DNA of 62,019 bases from a virus: positions 1 through 62,019 of IMG/VR virus record IMGVR_UViG_3300033571_007564; one strand, 5' to 3'. Shown in pieces: positions 54,981 through 62,019 of the stretch. Under the pieces are notes generated by a model. That model searched no databases and had not been told where the DNA came from. It was given only the letters and a program-made list of their open reading frames with translations. The number at the start of each line of letters is the position of its first letter. The first letter of the stretch is position 1. The position numbers were made by a program, and so were the translations under genes.

Positions 54981-55324
54981 GCTGCGGCCCTCACGTCAGG
55001 TAGCGACCTGTCCAGAACGCCGGACAGGATGGCGATGATGAGCGAGCGGACGATCGGCTTGACGAACGGCCAGACCGTCCACTTGGCGATGAACGGAACG
55101 CACTGGTCGGCCACGGCATCGAAGAGCATGCCGATGGCCACCTCCACGTCCTTCTTTTTGACCTTGCCCGGGACATCGAGGTCGTCCAGGCTCAACGCCA
55201 CGAGCTTCAGCAGGGCGAAGGCCAGGCTGCCGAACTCGGCGAAGGAGAGGCCATCCTTGGCCTTCTCCCTCGCGTCGTTGATGAAGGCGTCGATCTTCTC
55301 CGGAAGCGTCGGGCTGTCGCCCAT
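54977..55324 (-). CDS. Helical membrane-associated protein (115 aa)
   Basis: ATG at 55324, the first gene of the cluster downstream of the tRNA. A charged N-terminal helix (LPEKIDAFINDAREKAKDG), a hydrophobic helix (LAFALLKLVALSL) and a C-terminal pair of hydrophobic segments (VWPFVKPIVRSLIIAILSGVL) suggest membrane association. Holin is one option. No family is recognised. Confidence 0.7.
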   Translation of the reverse strand: MGDSPTLPEKIDAFINDAREKAKDGLSFAEFGSLAFALLKLVALSLDDLDVPGKVKKKDVEVAIGMLFDAVADQCVPFIAKWTVWPFVKPIVRSLIIAILSGVLDRSLPDVRAAA

Positions 55325-55349
55325 CGATCGTCTCCTTGTGTCGTGCCAC

Positions 55350-55422
55350 TGGGGGCGGCCGGACTCGAACCGGCGGCCTCTGGGTTATGGGCCCAGCGAG
55401 CTACCAACTGCTCCACGCCCCG
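55350..55422 (-). tRNA. Initiator-type tRNA-fMet (anticodon CAT)
   Basis: The minus strand folds into a complete 73-base cloverleaf without encoded CCA: acceptor CGGGGCG/CGCCCCC, D arm GAGC/GCTC, anticodon arm CTGGG-CCCATAA-CCCAG, T arm GCCGG-TTCGAGT-CCGGC. Three initiator marks are present: an unpaired 1:72 position (C1 and C72), A11:U24, and three G:C pairs next to the anticodon loop. Position 33 is C instead of the usual U, as in some eukaryotic initiators. It lies in a gap of 104 bases between two virion-region genes. Confidence 0.9.
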
Positions 55423-55428
55423 CCAGGA

Positions 55429-55962
55429 TCAGGTGGGGATGTGGGCGCTGTTCGAGTTCCCGCCGACGATGATCCGCGCCAGCCCGCTGGAGACGGTCTG
55501 GAGAACCTCACCGAGGCCGATGCCGACGATGGCCGCACCGGCGGTCCCGACAGCCAGCTTCGAGCCGACGGCGGGGGAGGCGGCGGTGACCACCGAGGTC
55601 GGGCCCTGGATGACGCCCCAGAAAATCTCGCCGACCGGGACGTTGCCGGTCAGGTACTCGTCCACCACGGCGACCTGCTGGTCGGTCGTGACGGCGAACC
55701 CGAGGGCGTCGGTCGTCCGGAACTTCACGAGCTGGCCCCGGGTGAGCACGCCGCCCGTGCTGTTCCGCAGCGCGATGCAGCGGACGTACCGATTGGGGAT
55801 GTTGACGATCCCCAGGTACGGGAAGGTCATCGGGCTCTGGTCCATGAACGTCTTCTCCATCCCGGCGGTACCAACGCCGAAGGAGGGATCGGAGAGGTTG
55901 GCAAGGCCCCCGCCGAGCGTCTGGCCTCGTCCGAACTGCGGGTCTGCTGTGGTATTGGGCAT
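55429..55962 (-). CDS. Capsid decoration-like protein (177 aa)
   Basis: ATG at 55962, downstream of the capsid gene by 61 bases. The protein is Gly/Val/Thr-rich and beta-stranded (YVRCIALRNSTGGVLTRGQLVKFRTTDALGF, VGSKLAVGTAGAAIVGIGLGEVL), similar in style to small head decoration or head-fibre proteins. Its place after the major capsid gene is the usual one. No catalytic motif is visible. Confidence 0.75.
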   Translation of the reverse strand: MPNTTADPQFGRGQTLGGGLANLSDPSFGVGTAGMEKTFMDQSPMTFPYLGIVNIPNRYVRCIALRNSTGGVLTRGQLVKFRTTDALGFAVTTDQQVAVVDEYLTGNVPVGEIFWGVIQGPTSVVTAASPAVGSKLAVGTAGAAIVGIGLGEVLQTVSSGLARIIVGGNSNSAHIPT

Positions 55963-56023
55963 CGCTGTGGTCTACCTCGAAGGGATGGAGATGGGGTGGA
56001 GATGACTCTCTTGGAACTCCGGC

Positions 56024-57148
56024 TCAGGCAAGAGCCTTGAGGAAGAAGAAGTTCCTGGGGGAGCGGAAGCGGAGGTTGGCGAGCGTGCTCACGACGTACT
56101 TGTAGGCCTGGGTGTTCACGTCGTACACCGGCCCCTCGACGATGAAGAGCGTGTCCTCCATGCACCGGAGCTCGACGTTGTCGATCGAGAGGCCGTACCC
56201 GCACCCGTTCGGCACGCCGTACTCGGTGCTGACATCCACCCCGTCCTGCTGAAACACGTCCTTGAAGCCGTAGGAACGCAGGCCCTCGTTGCTGTTGGCG
56301 AGGATGCGCTCCTTGGCGTCGAGGCGCGTCTTGAAGTCGATGAACATCCGGCGATCGACGAGCACCACGTCGATCTGGGCTTCCTTGGTGTCGTTCCGCT
56401 GCGCCTGGTTGATGCCCTCACGGACGGCCAGGGTGCAGTTGTCGAACCATGTGTAGGAGCTGCCGCCGTTCTTGAAGGCGGTGGAGGTGTAGTTGATGAC
56501 GATGGGGCTGTAGAAATCGTACTCCGGGTCAGCCTGGCCATTCGGCCACGAGACGCCGGGCTGCTGCGAGCCAGCGATGGCCCCGAGGCCGGTGTTGATC
56601 GTGGCGTAGGTGTCGTTCGGGAAGCCGAACATGTCGGCGGCGTTGGCCGCCCGCTGCGCCCCGGTCGAGATGTTGACCGTTCCGTTGACGGAGCCGAATG
56701 ACTCCATTCCGTGGAACCGCGTCTCGTTGCCGACAGCCTCGCCGTCGGTGTAAATCTCCTTCGAGAGGAACTGCTTGAGGCTCGTGGTGAGCCGGTTTTG
56801 CATCTTCGAGCCGACCTGCACCAGCGCCGCAGCGCCGGTGTTCTCCTTGAGCTCCTTGCGGTAGATCATGTCCGTGGTCTGGTAGCCACGGTAGGGGAGC
56901 TGGGCGTCCACCCAGAGGTTCTGTCGAGCGAAGATACGGGGAGTTTCGCCCGTATTTCCGGTCACAGGCTGGTTGCGAAACTGCACCTGCCAGTCGATTC
57001 CGCGCCCGCCCTGATTCATCAGGACGTTGCCGGAACCTTCCAGCAAAGCGAAAATCTTGAACGACCTGAGCATCGCCAGCTCCTCCTGACGGAGGTAGTT
57101 GACGGTGGTCGTTCCGATCGTCCGTGCCCAGTCTGTGCTCGAAGGCAT
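56024..57148 (-). CDS. Major capsid protein, HK97-type (374 aa)
   Basis: ATG at 57148. The chain begins ARTIGTTTVNYLRQEELAMLRSFKIFALLEG, has an extended central region with DVVLVDRRMFIDFKTRLDAKER, and ends in beta-rich DTLFIVEGPVYDVNTQAYKYVVS. The length, beta-rich build and position after a scaffold-like gene and before a decoration-like gene support it. I cannot prove the HK97 fold by eye. Confidence 0.8.
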   Translation of the reverse strand: MPSSTDWARTIGTTTVNYLRQEELAMLRSFKIFALLEGSGNVLMNQGGRGIDWQVQFRNQPVTGNTGETPRIFARQNLWVDAQLPYRGYQTTDMIYRKELKENTGAAALVQVGSKMQNRLTTSLKQFLSKEIYTDGEAVGNETRFHGMESFGSVNGTVNISTGAQRAANAADMFGFPNDTYATINTGLGAIAGSQQPGVSWPNGQADPEYDFYSPIVINYTSTAFKNGGSSYTWFDNCTLAVREGINQAQRNDTKEAQIDVVLVDRRMFIDFKTRLDAKERILANSNEGLRSYGFKDVFQQDGVDVSTEYGVPNGCGYGLSIDNVELRCMEDTLFIVEGPVYDVNTQAYKYVVSTLANLRFRSPRNFFFLKALA

Positions 57149-57165
57149 GCTTCAAACCTTTCGTT

Positions 57166-58314
57166 TCAAATGAGTCCGCGTTGTTTCGCCGTGTCGAGCA
57201 TGATCTGCTCGAAGGTTCTCGGCTTGGCTGCGCGTGGGTCGGTGTTGGCTGTTCCCGCCGAACGGTTCGGCGATCGGGATGCTTCCCGCTTGAGGAAATC
57301 CATGTTGGCTTGGGCTCGGGCTGCCCTGGCTGCGTCCTGGCTCGATGTGTCGGGTTGGGGCGGGGCCGGGGGGGCGAACTGCTGTTGAGCTTGCGGCGGC
57401 TGCTGGAAGAACTCGGGCTCCTGATCGACTTGCTGCCTCGCCGCGTAGTCGCGGAGCAGGAGCTCGTGTTCGACCTTGTCCCTTGCGTACTGCCATCGGT
57501 CCTTGGGGTTGGCGATTCCCATGCCGCGCGCTTGCTCGACATATTTATGTACGGCGATGGCCTCAGTTGTCACACTTCCGTCTTCGTTGAAGAGCCAATC
57601 CTTGTTTTCGTCGCGGATTTGATCCACGAACGACTCGTTGTCGCGCTGGGAAAGCGTCTGCTGGATGGTCTCTTGGGCGATCTGCTTGGCTCGGCTCTCG
57701 ACCATCGGGCCAAGGGCAGCCTCGGGGTCCTCCAGGAACTTCTGGGCGAAGTCCTGCTTGAACGCCACCTGCTCTTCGAGTGCCATCCGCGCGTCGGGCG
57801 GGGCGTCCGGAGAGATGATCTGGCGGCCGGTCTCGGGGTCACGGACGAGGTACCGCTTGTGGGCATCGCGGACCTGCGGGGGATTCCACCACGACTTCTT
57901 GCCGTCCTCGACGGGCTTCGTCCCGGGCTGGGCGGCCGGTTGCTGCGGCTGCTGGCGGGACTTCTGCCACTCCTCGAACTGCGGCCGTTCGGCCAGGTAC
58001 CTCTGCATGTTCGGGTAGAGCTGCTGGAACTGCGTGAGCTGCTGCGTGGCGGCACGCTCGCGGGTCATCGTCTGGTAGAGCGCGTGGGCGATCTGCTCCT
58101 CGCTTGCCCCCCGGAACTGCGGCAATTGCCGGAAGTTGTTCATCACCTCCCAGCTCGGCTTGGGCGGGGCGGCGGGCGGCGCCTGGACGGCCGCCTGCTG
58201 GGGGGCAGAAGACTGCGGCGTTGCACCTGATTCAGGTGAGCCAGAGTCCTGGGATGCAGAGACATCAACATCCTGATCTACAACGCCAACGGAATCGTCA
58301 GAGGGCATGGACAT
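57166..58314 (-). CDS. Scaffolding-like protein (382 aa)
   Basis: ATG at 58314. The protein is Gln/Ala/Pro/Glu-rich with an acidic N-terminus, a helical middle (YLAERPQFEEWQKSRQQ, FAQKFLEDPEAALGPMVES) and a basic C-terminal helix (FEQIMLDTAKQRG). This is the usual build of podovirus scaffolds. It precedes the capsid gene by 17 bases. The late-type motif ACATAAATA lies within it at 57542-57550. Confidence 0.8.
   Translation of the reverse strand: MSMPSDDSVGVVDQDVDVSASQDSGSPESGATPQSSAPQQAAVQAPPAAPPKPSWEVMNNFRQLPQFRGASEEQIAHALYQTMTRERAATQQLTQFQQLYPNMQRYLAERPQFEEWQKSRQQPQQPAAQPGTKPVEDGKKSWWNPPQVRDAHKRYLVRDPETGRQIISPDAPPDARMALEEQVAFKQDFAQKFLEDPEAALGPMVESRAKQIAQETIQQTLSQRDNESFVDQIRDENKDWLFNEDGSVTTEAIAVHKYVEQARGMGIANPKDRWQYARDKVEHELLLRDYAARQQVDQEPEFFQQPPQAQQQFAPPAPPQPDTSSQDAARAARAQANMDFLKREASRSPNRSAGTANTDPRAAKPRTFEQIMLDTAKQRGLI
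57542..57550 (-). promoter_or_regulatory. Late promoter-like core inside the scaffold gene
   Basis: The minus strand reads ACATAAATA, identical to the core of the three intergenic late motifs but without the GGCG prefix. It is about 395 bases upstream of the major capsid ATG, in coding sequence. A promoter here could give extra capsid transcripts, as T4 has a promoter for its capsid gene inside an upstream gene. Confidence 0.45.
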
Positions 58315-58376
58315 GAGCGGTCCTCCTTGTGTGGCCGGAGATCACAACCTATGGAGGCCGATCACGCAAGGGTAAT

Positions 58377-59849
58377 TCACATGGCCCCGAAGCCAGACCA
58401 CGACCTGAGCGCCGGATGGAGGTCGCTCGTTGGGTCCTTCTTGGTCGGCGAGGTGCGGGCCTTGTAGTCCCTCCTCTGACGAAGCCTCTCGTTTGTCTCC
58501 CTCATGTTCGCGTCATAGCCTGCGGCCTGTTCTGCGAACTGGTCGTCTGGCAGGTGTCTGCCTTCGAGGTCCGGCCGATTCTCGATCCCGGGCTTCATCA
58601 TCTGTCCTGGAGAGGGGATGGCCGGGGACAGTGCGGCGCTCGCCCCGAAGGTGAGCGGCAGCGAGGTGAAGGCTTCCTCCATCAGCTCTCCGCCGAAGCC
58701 CCCGAACGGGGCGGTGAGCATGGTGAGCGGATCGAATGGGGCGTCCGAGAGGGCCGACGCGGTGTTCGAGCCCACCCAGCTCGGGACCTTGCCGGTCTTC
58801 GCGCGATGATAGTCGTCGAATCCCATACCCTGCTGCGAGTTCGAGGCGTCCATGAGGCCCCTGGCCTTCGCGTTGTGTCGCTCCTCGGCCGTCTCGGCGG
58901 GCTCGGTGAGCACCGGAGAGATGGCTCGGGCCCACTGGTTGTCGAGCTGGCCGCCGGAGGCTTCGAGCTGGTGGACCATCTCCGACGGATCGAGCAGCGC
59001 TGCCCCAAGGTTGCGGGCGAAGTCGTACCCCGTGGCGGCCATGTGCCCCAGGACATTGCTGTTCCGGGAGTTGGCCACCCACTCCGGGTCCTTCGCGGTT
59101 GGGTCCTTCGCCGTCATGGAGTGGACGAAGTGGCCGACCGGCGAGGCAGCGGCGCCTAGCCACCCGGCAGCGAACTCCGGGTTGTAGAGGGCGTCGAAGG
59201 TGGCCTGCGGCGTCGAGTGGTGCTTGAAGTTCGCCGTCGCCCAGACCCCGTTGGCACCGGGGCTGTAGGCGTGCGTGGCGTCCTTGCCCCGGTTGTAGAA
59301 GTGCAGGGCGTCCTCGATCGGGCGGCGGGCGGCGCCCATCCCAGGGTTTGGGGCGAACCACTGGGCCACCGACTTGAGCTCGGCGTCCTTCTCCGCCGCC
59401 GAGTCGAGGCTCCGGTCGCGGTTGGCAATCGCTTCGAGGTATTCCCGGTCACGCATCCAGGCGTGGTTCTGCTGATCTCCCTGGGAGAGCTCGAAAGTCC
59501 CCGGATCGCCCCGCTTCGCCCGCTCCTCGGGGGTCCAGCCAGGCCCGATCTCCCCCTTCCGCATCTGCTCACGCCACTGCGGCATCTTCTTCTTCGGGGT
59601 GTTGAACATCCAGTCGGCGTCGTGCGGCTGCTCGGCGCGCGGATCACCGACCCGGGCCAGCTTGATCCAGTCCTCGTGACGCAAGAACGGGCTGTTAGCT
59701 GGGAGCGGACCTTGGGACTTACCATGGTAGATATGGTCAGCCACCTGGCTAATGTGCTCAGGCTGCATCCCCATGCCAGACCTTTTGGCAAGGCGACCAA
59801 CTACGTCCCGGAGCTCAGGAAGGCCCTTCGGCTCAGACGGCTGCGGCAT
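58377..59849 (-). CDS. Unrecognised virion-region protein (490 aa)
   Basis: ATG at 59849, overlapping the end of the zincin gene by 17 bases. The chain is Ala/Asp/Pro/Trp-rich with helices. Notable parts are EHISQVADHIYHGKSQ near residue 32, a Trp-rich segment near residue 100 and a Gly/Leu-rich, possibly hydrophobic stretch GGFGGELMEEAFTSLPLTFG near residue 390. No motif is recognised. It is the second gene of the late unit and may be a virion protein or capsid-assembly partner of the zincin-motif protein. Confidence 0.75.
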   Translation of the reverse strand: MPQPSEPKGLPELRDVVGRLAKRSGMGMQPEHISQVADHIYHGKSQGPLPANSPFLRHEDWIKLARVGDPRAEQPHDADWMFNTPKKKMPQWREQMRKGEIGPGWTPEERAKRGDPGTFELSQGDQQNHAWMRDREYLEAIANRDRSLDSAAEKDAELKSVAQWFAPNPGMGAARRPIEDALHFYNRGKDATHAYSPGANGVWATANFKHHSTPQATFDALYNPEFAAGWLGAAASPVGHFVHSMTAKDPTAKDPEWVANSRNSNVLGHMAATGYDFARNLGAALLDPSEMVHQLEASGGQLDNQWARAISPVLTEPAETAEERHNAKARGLMDASNSQQGMGFDDYHRAKTGKVPSWVGSNTASALSDAPFDPLTMLTAPFGGFGGELMEEAFTSLPLTFGASAALSPAIPSPGQMMKPGIENRPDLEGRHLPDDQFAEQAAGYDANMRETNERLRQRRDYKARTSPTKKDPTSDLHPALRSWSGFGAM

Positions 59850-60930
59850 CGGGAGATTCCTGGTTCGAGGCGATGTGGGGGCCGAGTTCGAGGAGGACTT
59901 CCCGCTCCTTCGTGGTCAGGCCCTTGAGGAGCTGCTGCCAGTAGAACTGGAGCTGGTTCCACCCGTGGGCCTGCTTCCCCTTCCTGGGGCCGTACTGCAT
60001 GGTCGGGTCGTCCTCGAATGGCGTGAACACCGGGGCGGGCCGGAGCCTCGTGTCGAAGTCCGGGTTCCGCTGCACGGGACCGACCGGGCGCCGCAGCATG
60101 TCGCTGAACATGTCTCCCCAGTCCTCGGGTGACGAAGCGACCTGGCCGGTGAGGCCGAAGTTCAAGGCTCGGGTCATGGACATGTCGGCGGCGATCTCGT
60201 TCATCTTGTTCTTGTGGCCGAGCTGCAACGCCATCGACGCGGCCTGGCCTGGGAGCGGCGTTTCGCCGGACCTCCGCCATGCCGCCTCGATGCCATCTTG
60301 GCCGCGAGTCCTCCCGAAGAGCCCCTTCGAGGCACTGGAGTTTGCCCGCTCGTTCAGGATTCCGCCGATCTCGTCCTGGTTGAGGTGGTGCCCCCACTCG
60401 TGCTCGCCGACCGCCGATGTCGGGTACCCCGGCTCGAAGAAGTCCATCTTCAGGGGGCTCAGTTCGATGAGATTTGGCAGGTACCCTCCCATGTGGGCCG
60501 TGCCCCCGACCACCGTGTAGGCGGGCTCCCGGAGGGCGTTGTCCCTGAAGTCCTGGAAGAAGTCGCCAGACGGGACATCGGGGTCAGGATCGAACGAGGC
60601 ACTGCCACCTTCGGCATCGAGGATGGACTCCCGCAGCTTCTTCCACCTGGCTTCCCCGAAGCGGCTCTTCTGGAACCCGTCGCCGGTCTGCCGGGCGATC
60701 TTTGCCGGGCCGGGCAGGCCATACGAACCCTCGTCACCCCTATAAGACTGCCAGCCATCAACGGGATAGAAACCAGACTCATCTGGCTCCCCGTTCTTCT
60801 TGGCATACGAGAAGAGGCTGTCGAGCTCCTTGGCGGCAATGTCCCTGGAGGGAGTGACCCTCGCTGCGGGCTGCGTCGGGACTTGGATCGGTCGCTGGAG
60901 CTTCCGGGCGACCTGATTCGGGAAAGCCAT
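59833..60930 (-). CDS. Zincin-motif protein at the head of the late unit (365 aa)
   Basis: ATG at 60930, 16 bases downstream of late motif 3, with GAAGGAG upstream. Residues 174-183 carry VGEHEWGHHL, a HExxH zinc-binding motif (H177, E178, H181), and E245 in NEIAADMS is a candidate third ligand, as in gluzincins. The surrounding chain is otherwise unlike known phage prohead proteases, which are serine enzymes. It may process virion proteins or act in the host after ejection. The family is unknown. Confidence 0.8.
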   Translation of the reverse strand: MAFPNQVARKLQRPIQVPTQPAARVTPSRDIAAKELDSLFSYAKKNGEPDESGFYPVDGWQSYRGDEGSYGLPGPAKIARQTGDGFQKSRFGEARWKKLRESILDAEGGSASFDPDPDVPSGDFFQDFRDNALREPAYTVVGGTAHMGGYLPNLIELSPLKMDFFEPGYPTSAVGEHEWGHHLNQDEIGGILNERANSSASKGLFGRTRGQDGIEAAWRRSGETPLPGQAASMALQLGHKNKMNEIAADMSMTRALNFGLTGQVASSPEDWGDMFSDMLRRPVGPVQRNPDFDTRLRPAPVFTPFEDDPTMQYGPRKGKQAHGWNQLQFYWQQLLKGLTTKEREVLLELGPHIASNQESPDAAAV

Positions 60931-60945
60931 GCGGTGTCTCCTTCG

Positions 60946-60961
60946 CCCTATTTATGTCGCC
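60946..60961 (-). promoter_or_regulatory. Late promoter-like motif, copy 3
   Basis: The minus strand reads GGCGACATAAATAGGG, 16-31 bases before the ATG at 60930, with GAAGGAG between. It matches copies 1 and 2 over at least 15 bases. It would start the main leftward late transcript from the divergent region. Confidence 0.85.
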
Positions 60962-61482
60962 GGGAGGCATCGGTGTCACAGCACCCCCCCCACTTAGGGG
61001 ACCACGAGGGAAACAGGAAAAAAACCAGGAGGGGAACGTGACTGGGGACCGGCTTCGCTCGGGGGGGCCCGCCCCCGCCCCCTGGCACGCCGGATCGATC
61101 GCCCGATGTCCTTGCAGGGCAAGGACTTGCGTCTGCCCGCACACGTTGGTGGTATGCCCCTTGCCTTGCAAGGGACCCCATCGAGACGACCTCCTCCTCT
61201 CCCTTGGAGAGGGTTCCCGGTGGTTCGGTGGGTGGTTCGGTGGGCTGGCTGAACACCCCGCGTGGTACTGCGGGCGTCCTTCGCGTGGTACCGCACACGG
61301 TGTTCGGTGATCGGTGGTCAATCGATGGATGGATCGGTGGGTCGCTCGATCGCTGCACCCCACGCAGAACTGCACGCGGTGCTTACGCGGGCGCCACGCG
61401 CACGGCCCCTTCGGGGAAGGCCACGGGGTTCTGGTGTTGCCGTCGTCGCTGCGATGGCCGTTCTCTCCCCGGAGTCTTCGCC
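60962..61482. other. Divergent noncoding region, candidate replication origin and early control region
   Basis: About 520 bases without a credible gene separate the leftward and rightward units. It holds G/C tracts (61061-61080) and the hairpins GTCCTTGC-AGG-GCAAGGAC (61108-61126) and CCCTTGC-CTT-GCAAGGG (61158-61174). It also holds a 12-base tandem GGTGGTTCGGTG (61219-61242), two GCGTGGTAC (61260-61268, 61283-61291), and five TCGGTG words (61225, 61237, 61304, 61311, 61334). Such iteron-like density is typical of origins or operators. No sigma-70-type early promoter stood out. Confidence 0.6.
61406..61416 (+). repeat. Intergenic GC hairpin element, copy D (diverged)
   Basis: CCCC (61406-61409), TTC and GGGG (61413-61416) form the core, preceded by CACG and followed by AAGGCCACGGGG. 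It is a diverged relative of copies A-C with the same TTC loop and lies 66 bases before the ATG at 61483, again followed by GTCGTCG-like sequence. Confidence 0.65.
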
Positions 61483-61740
61483 ATGTCCAGTCCCGCTTGT
61501 CAGTCTCGTGACCCTCTCCAGTCTCTCAGGGATAGAGCAAGGGACAGCTTTCCTGGGCAGATCCATGTGTCCTGGGCGGCGGCAGCCGCGATGCCGGGGC
61601 GGTTCAGGGTCCAGTTGTGGGTCTACGACGAGGAGGGGCGGCTCGAAACCCACTTCTACGCCATCCGCACCTCGATCGCGGATGCTGCCAACGCCCTCGT
61701 CGAGGAGCTTGTCCGGGACGGGGTTCTCTCGCCTGTCTGA
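61483..61740 (+). CDS. Small hypothetical protein (85 aa), first gene of the rightward unit
   Basis: ATG at 61483 with CCGGAG seven to ten bases upstream. The open frame further upstream is noncoding-like. The protein has a basic N-terminal half and an alpha/beta C-terminal half (RFRVQLWVYDEEGRLETHFYAIRTS, then IADAANALVEELV). It is the first gene after the divergent region. No family is recognised; first genes are often host-takeover factors. Confidence 0.75.
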   Translation: MSSPACQSRDPLQSLRDRARDSFPGQIHVSWAAAAAMPGRFRVQLWVYDEEGRLETHFYAIRTSIADAANALVEELVRDGVLSPV

Positions 61741-61760
61741 TCGATCCCCCACGCACACGC

Positions 61761-61794
61761 AGGGCCCCTTCGGGGTGGGCCACAGGGTTTCAGT
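61761..61794 (+). repeat. Intergenic GC hairpin element, copy E (diverged)
   Basis: GGGCCCC-TTC-GGGG with flanking GGGCCACAGGG follows the TGA of the 85-residue gene through TCGATCCCCC. It is a diverged copy of the same element, with the same stop, CGATC, hairpin, then start order, 58 bases before the ATG at 61852. Confidence 0.65.
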
Positions 61795-61851
61795 GTCGCC
61801 GGTCGTTGCCGGTGGCTGTTCGGTTCGGTTTCTCACGCAAAGGGTTCACAC

Positions 61852-62019
61852 ATGACCACGCTCGACATGACGAAGCTGCTCGGCCTCTCGGATGAGGCAC
61901 TGGAGGCGATGAAGGTCGCTTTCGATGGGGCCAATCTCCAGCTCATCGAGGCCGCGATCGCGGTCCACAAGAGCAAGCCGGGGAAGGCCGCCAAGGGCGG
62001 CAAGGCCAAGGCCGCTCCG
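61852..62019 (+). CDS. Lys/Ala-rich hypothetical protein, 5' part (continues at 1-300)
   Basis: ATG at 61852 is preceded by AAAGGG about eight bases upstream. The first residues (MTTLDMTKLLGLSDEALEAM) look helical, then a segment of Lys, Ala and Gly begins. The frame runs off the window and joins position 1 in phase, giving about 126 residues in total. Confidence 0.85.
   Translation, partial: MTTLDMTKLLGLSDEALEAMKVAFDGANLQLIEAAIAVHKSKPGKAAKGGKAKAAP
61933..62019. repeat. Terminal direct repeat, right copy
   Basis: Exact copy of bases 1-87. See the left copy; the two ends overlap in a circular assembly. Confidence 0.95.

Noticed and set aside
1-62019. CRISPR arrays, insertion sequences and rRNA genes
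   Set aside because: No regularly spaced direct repeats, transposase signatures or rRNA-like sequence were noticed by eye on either strand.
1-62019. A tail tape measure, sheath or tube gene set
   Set aside because: None of the structural genes has the helical tape-measure pattern with upstream frameshifted chaperones. The adaptor and nozzle-like genes argue for a short tail.

Overview
This window is almost certainly the complete genome of one tailed, podovirus-like bacteriophage with a GC-rich genome. The first 87 bases are repeated exactly as the last 87, and the gene cut off at the right edge continues in frame at the left edge, so the contig is circular (or circularly permuted) and closed. 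The host cannot be read from the sequence. The GC content, the many Cys-pair mini-proteins and the collagen-like fibres suggest a virus of a high-GC environmental bacterium, with no close cultured relative that I recognise. There is a portal, capsid protein, scaffold-like protein, adaptor and nozzle-like protein, but no tape measure, tube or sheath; this and two ejection-type proteins of more than 1,200 residues point to a short tail.

Layout: two long transcription units diverge from a noncoding region at about 60,962-61,482 and converge at about 14,954-15,082. The rightward unit (61,483, through the circle junction, to 15,082) holds about 35 small, tightly coupled early-type genes. Most are unknown or zinc-ribbon proteins. 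It also has a MoxR-type AAA ATPase with a metallopeptidase/VWA partner, a LexA-like DNA-binding domain, two other HTH proteins and, last, a serine recombinase. It is punctuated by three textbook intrinsic terminators and by five copies of a GC-rich hairpin without a T-tract, each just ahead of a gene.

The leftward unit (60,930 down to 14,954) begins with virion genes. In transcription order these are a zincin-motif protein, an unknown protein, scaffold, major capsid protein and decoration-like protein; an initiator-type tRNA-fMet; a membrane/lysis-type cluster with a papain-like protease; terminase, portal, a block of fibre proteins, adaptor, nozzle-like protein and ejection proteins. After a 103-base gap come the recombination genes (RecE-like exonuclease, Erf annealing protein, zinc and HTH proteins, SF2 helicase), then HNH and PD-(D/E)XK nucleases, a dNTP diphosphohydrolase-like protein and a small sigma-70-like factor.

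How it may work together: the motif GGCGACATAAATAGG precedes three late genes (ACATAAATA lies upstream of the capsid gene). It resembles the T4 late -10 element TATAAATA, and the phage encodes its own small sigma factor, so a dedicated late transcription switch is the simplest reading. No DNA polymerase, primase, integrase of the tyrosine type or classical endolysin was found. The phage therefore probably relies on the host replisome plus its own recombination set, and its lysis mechanism is open.
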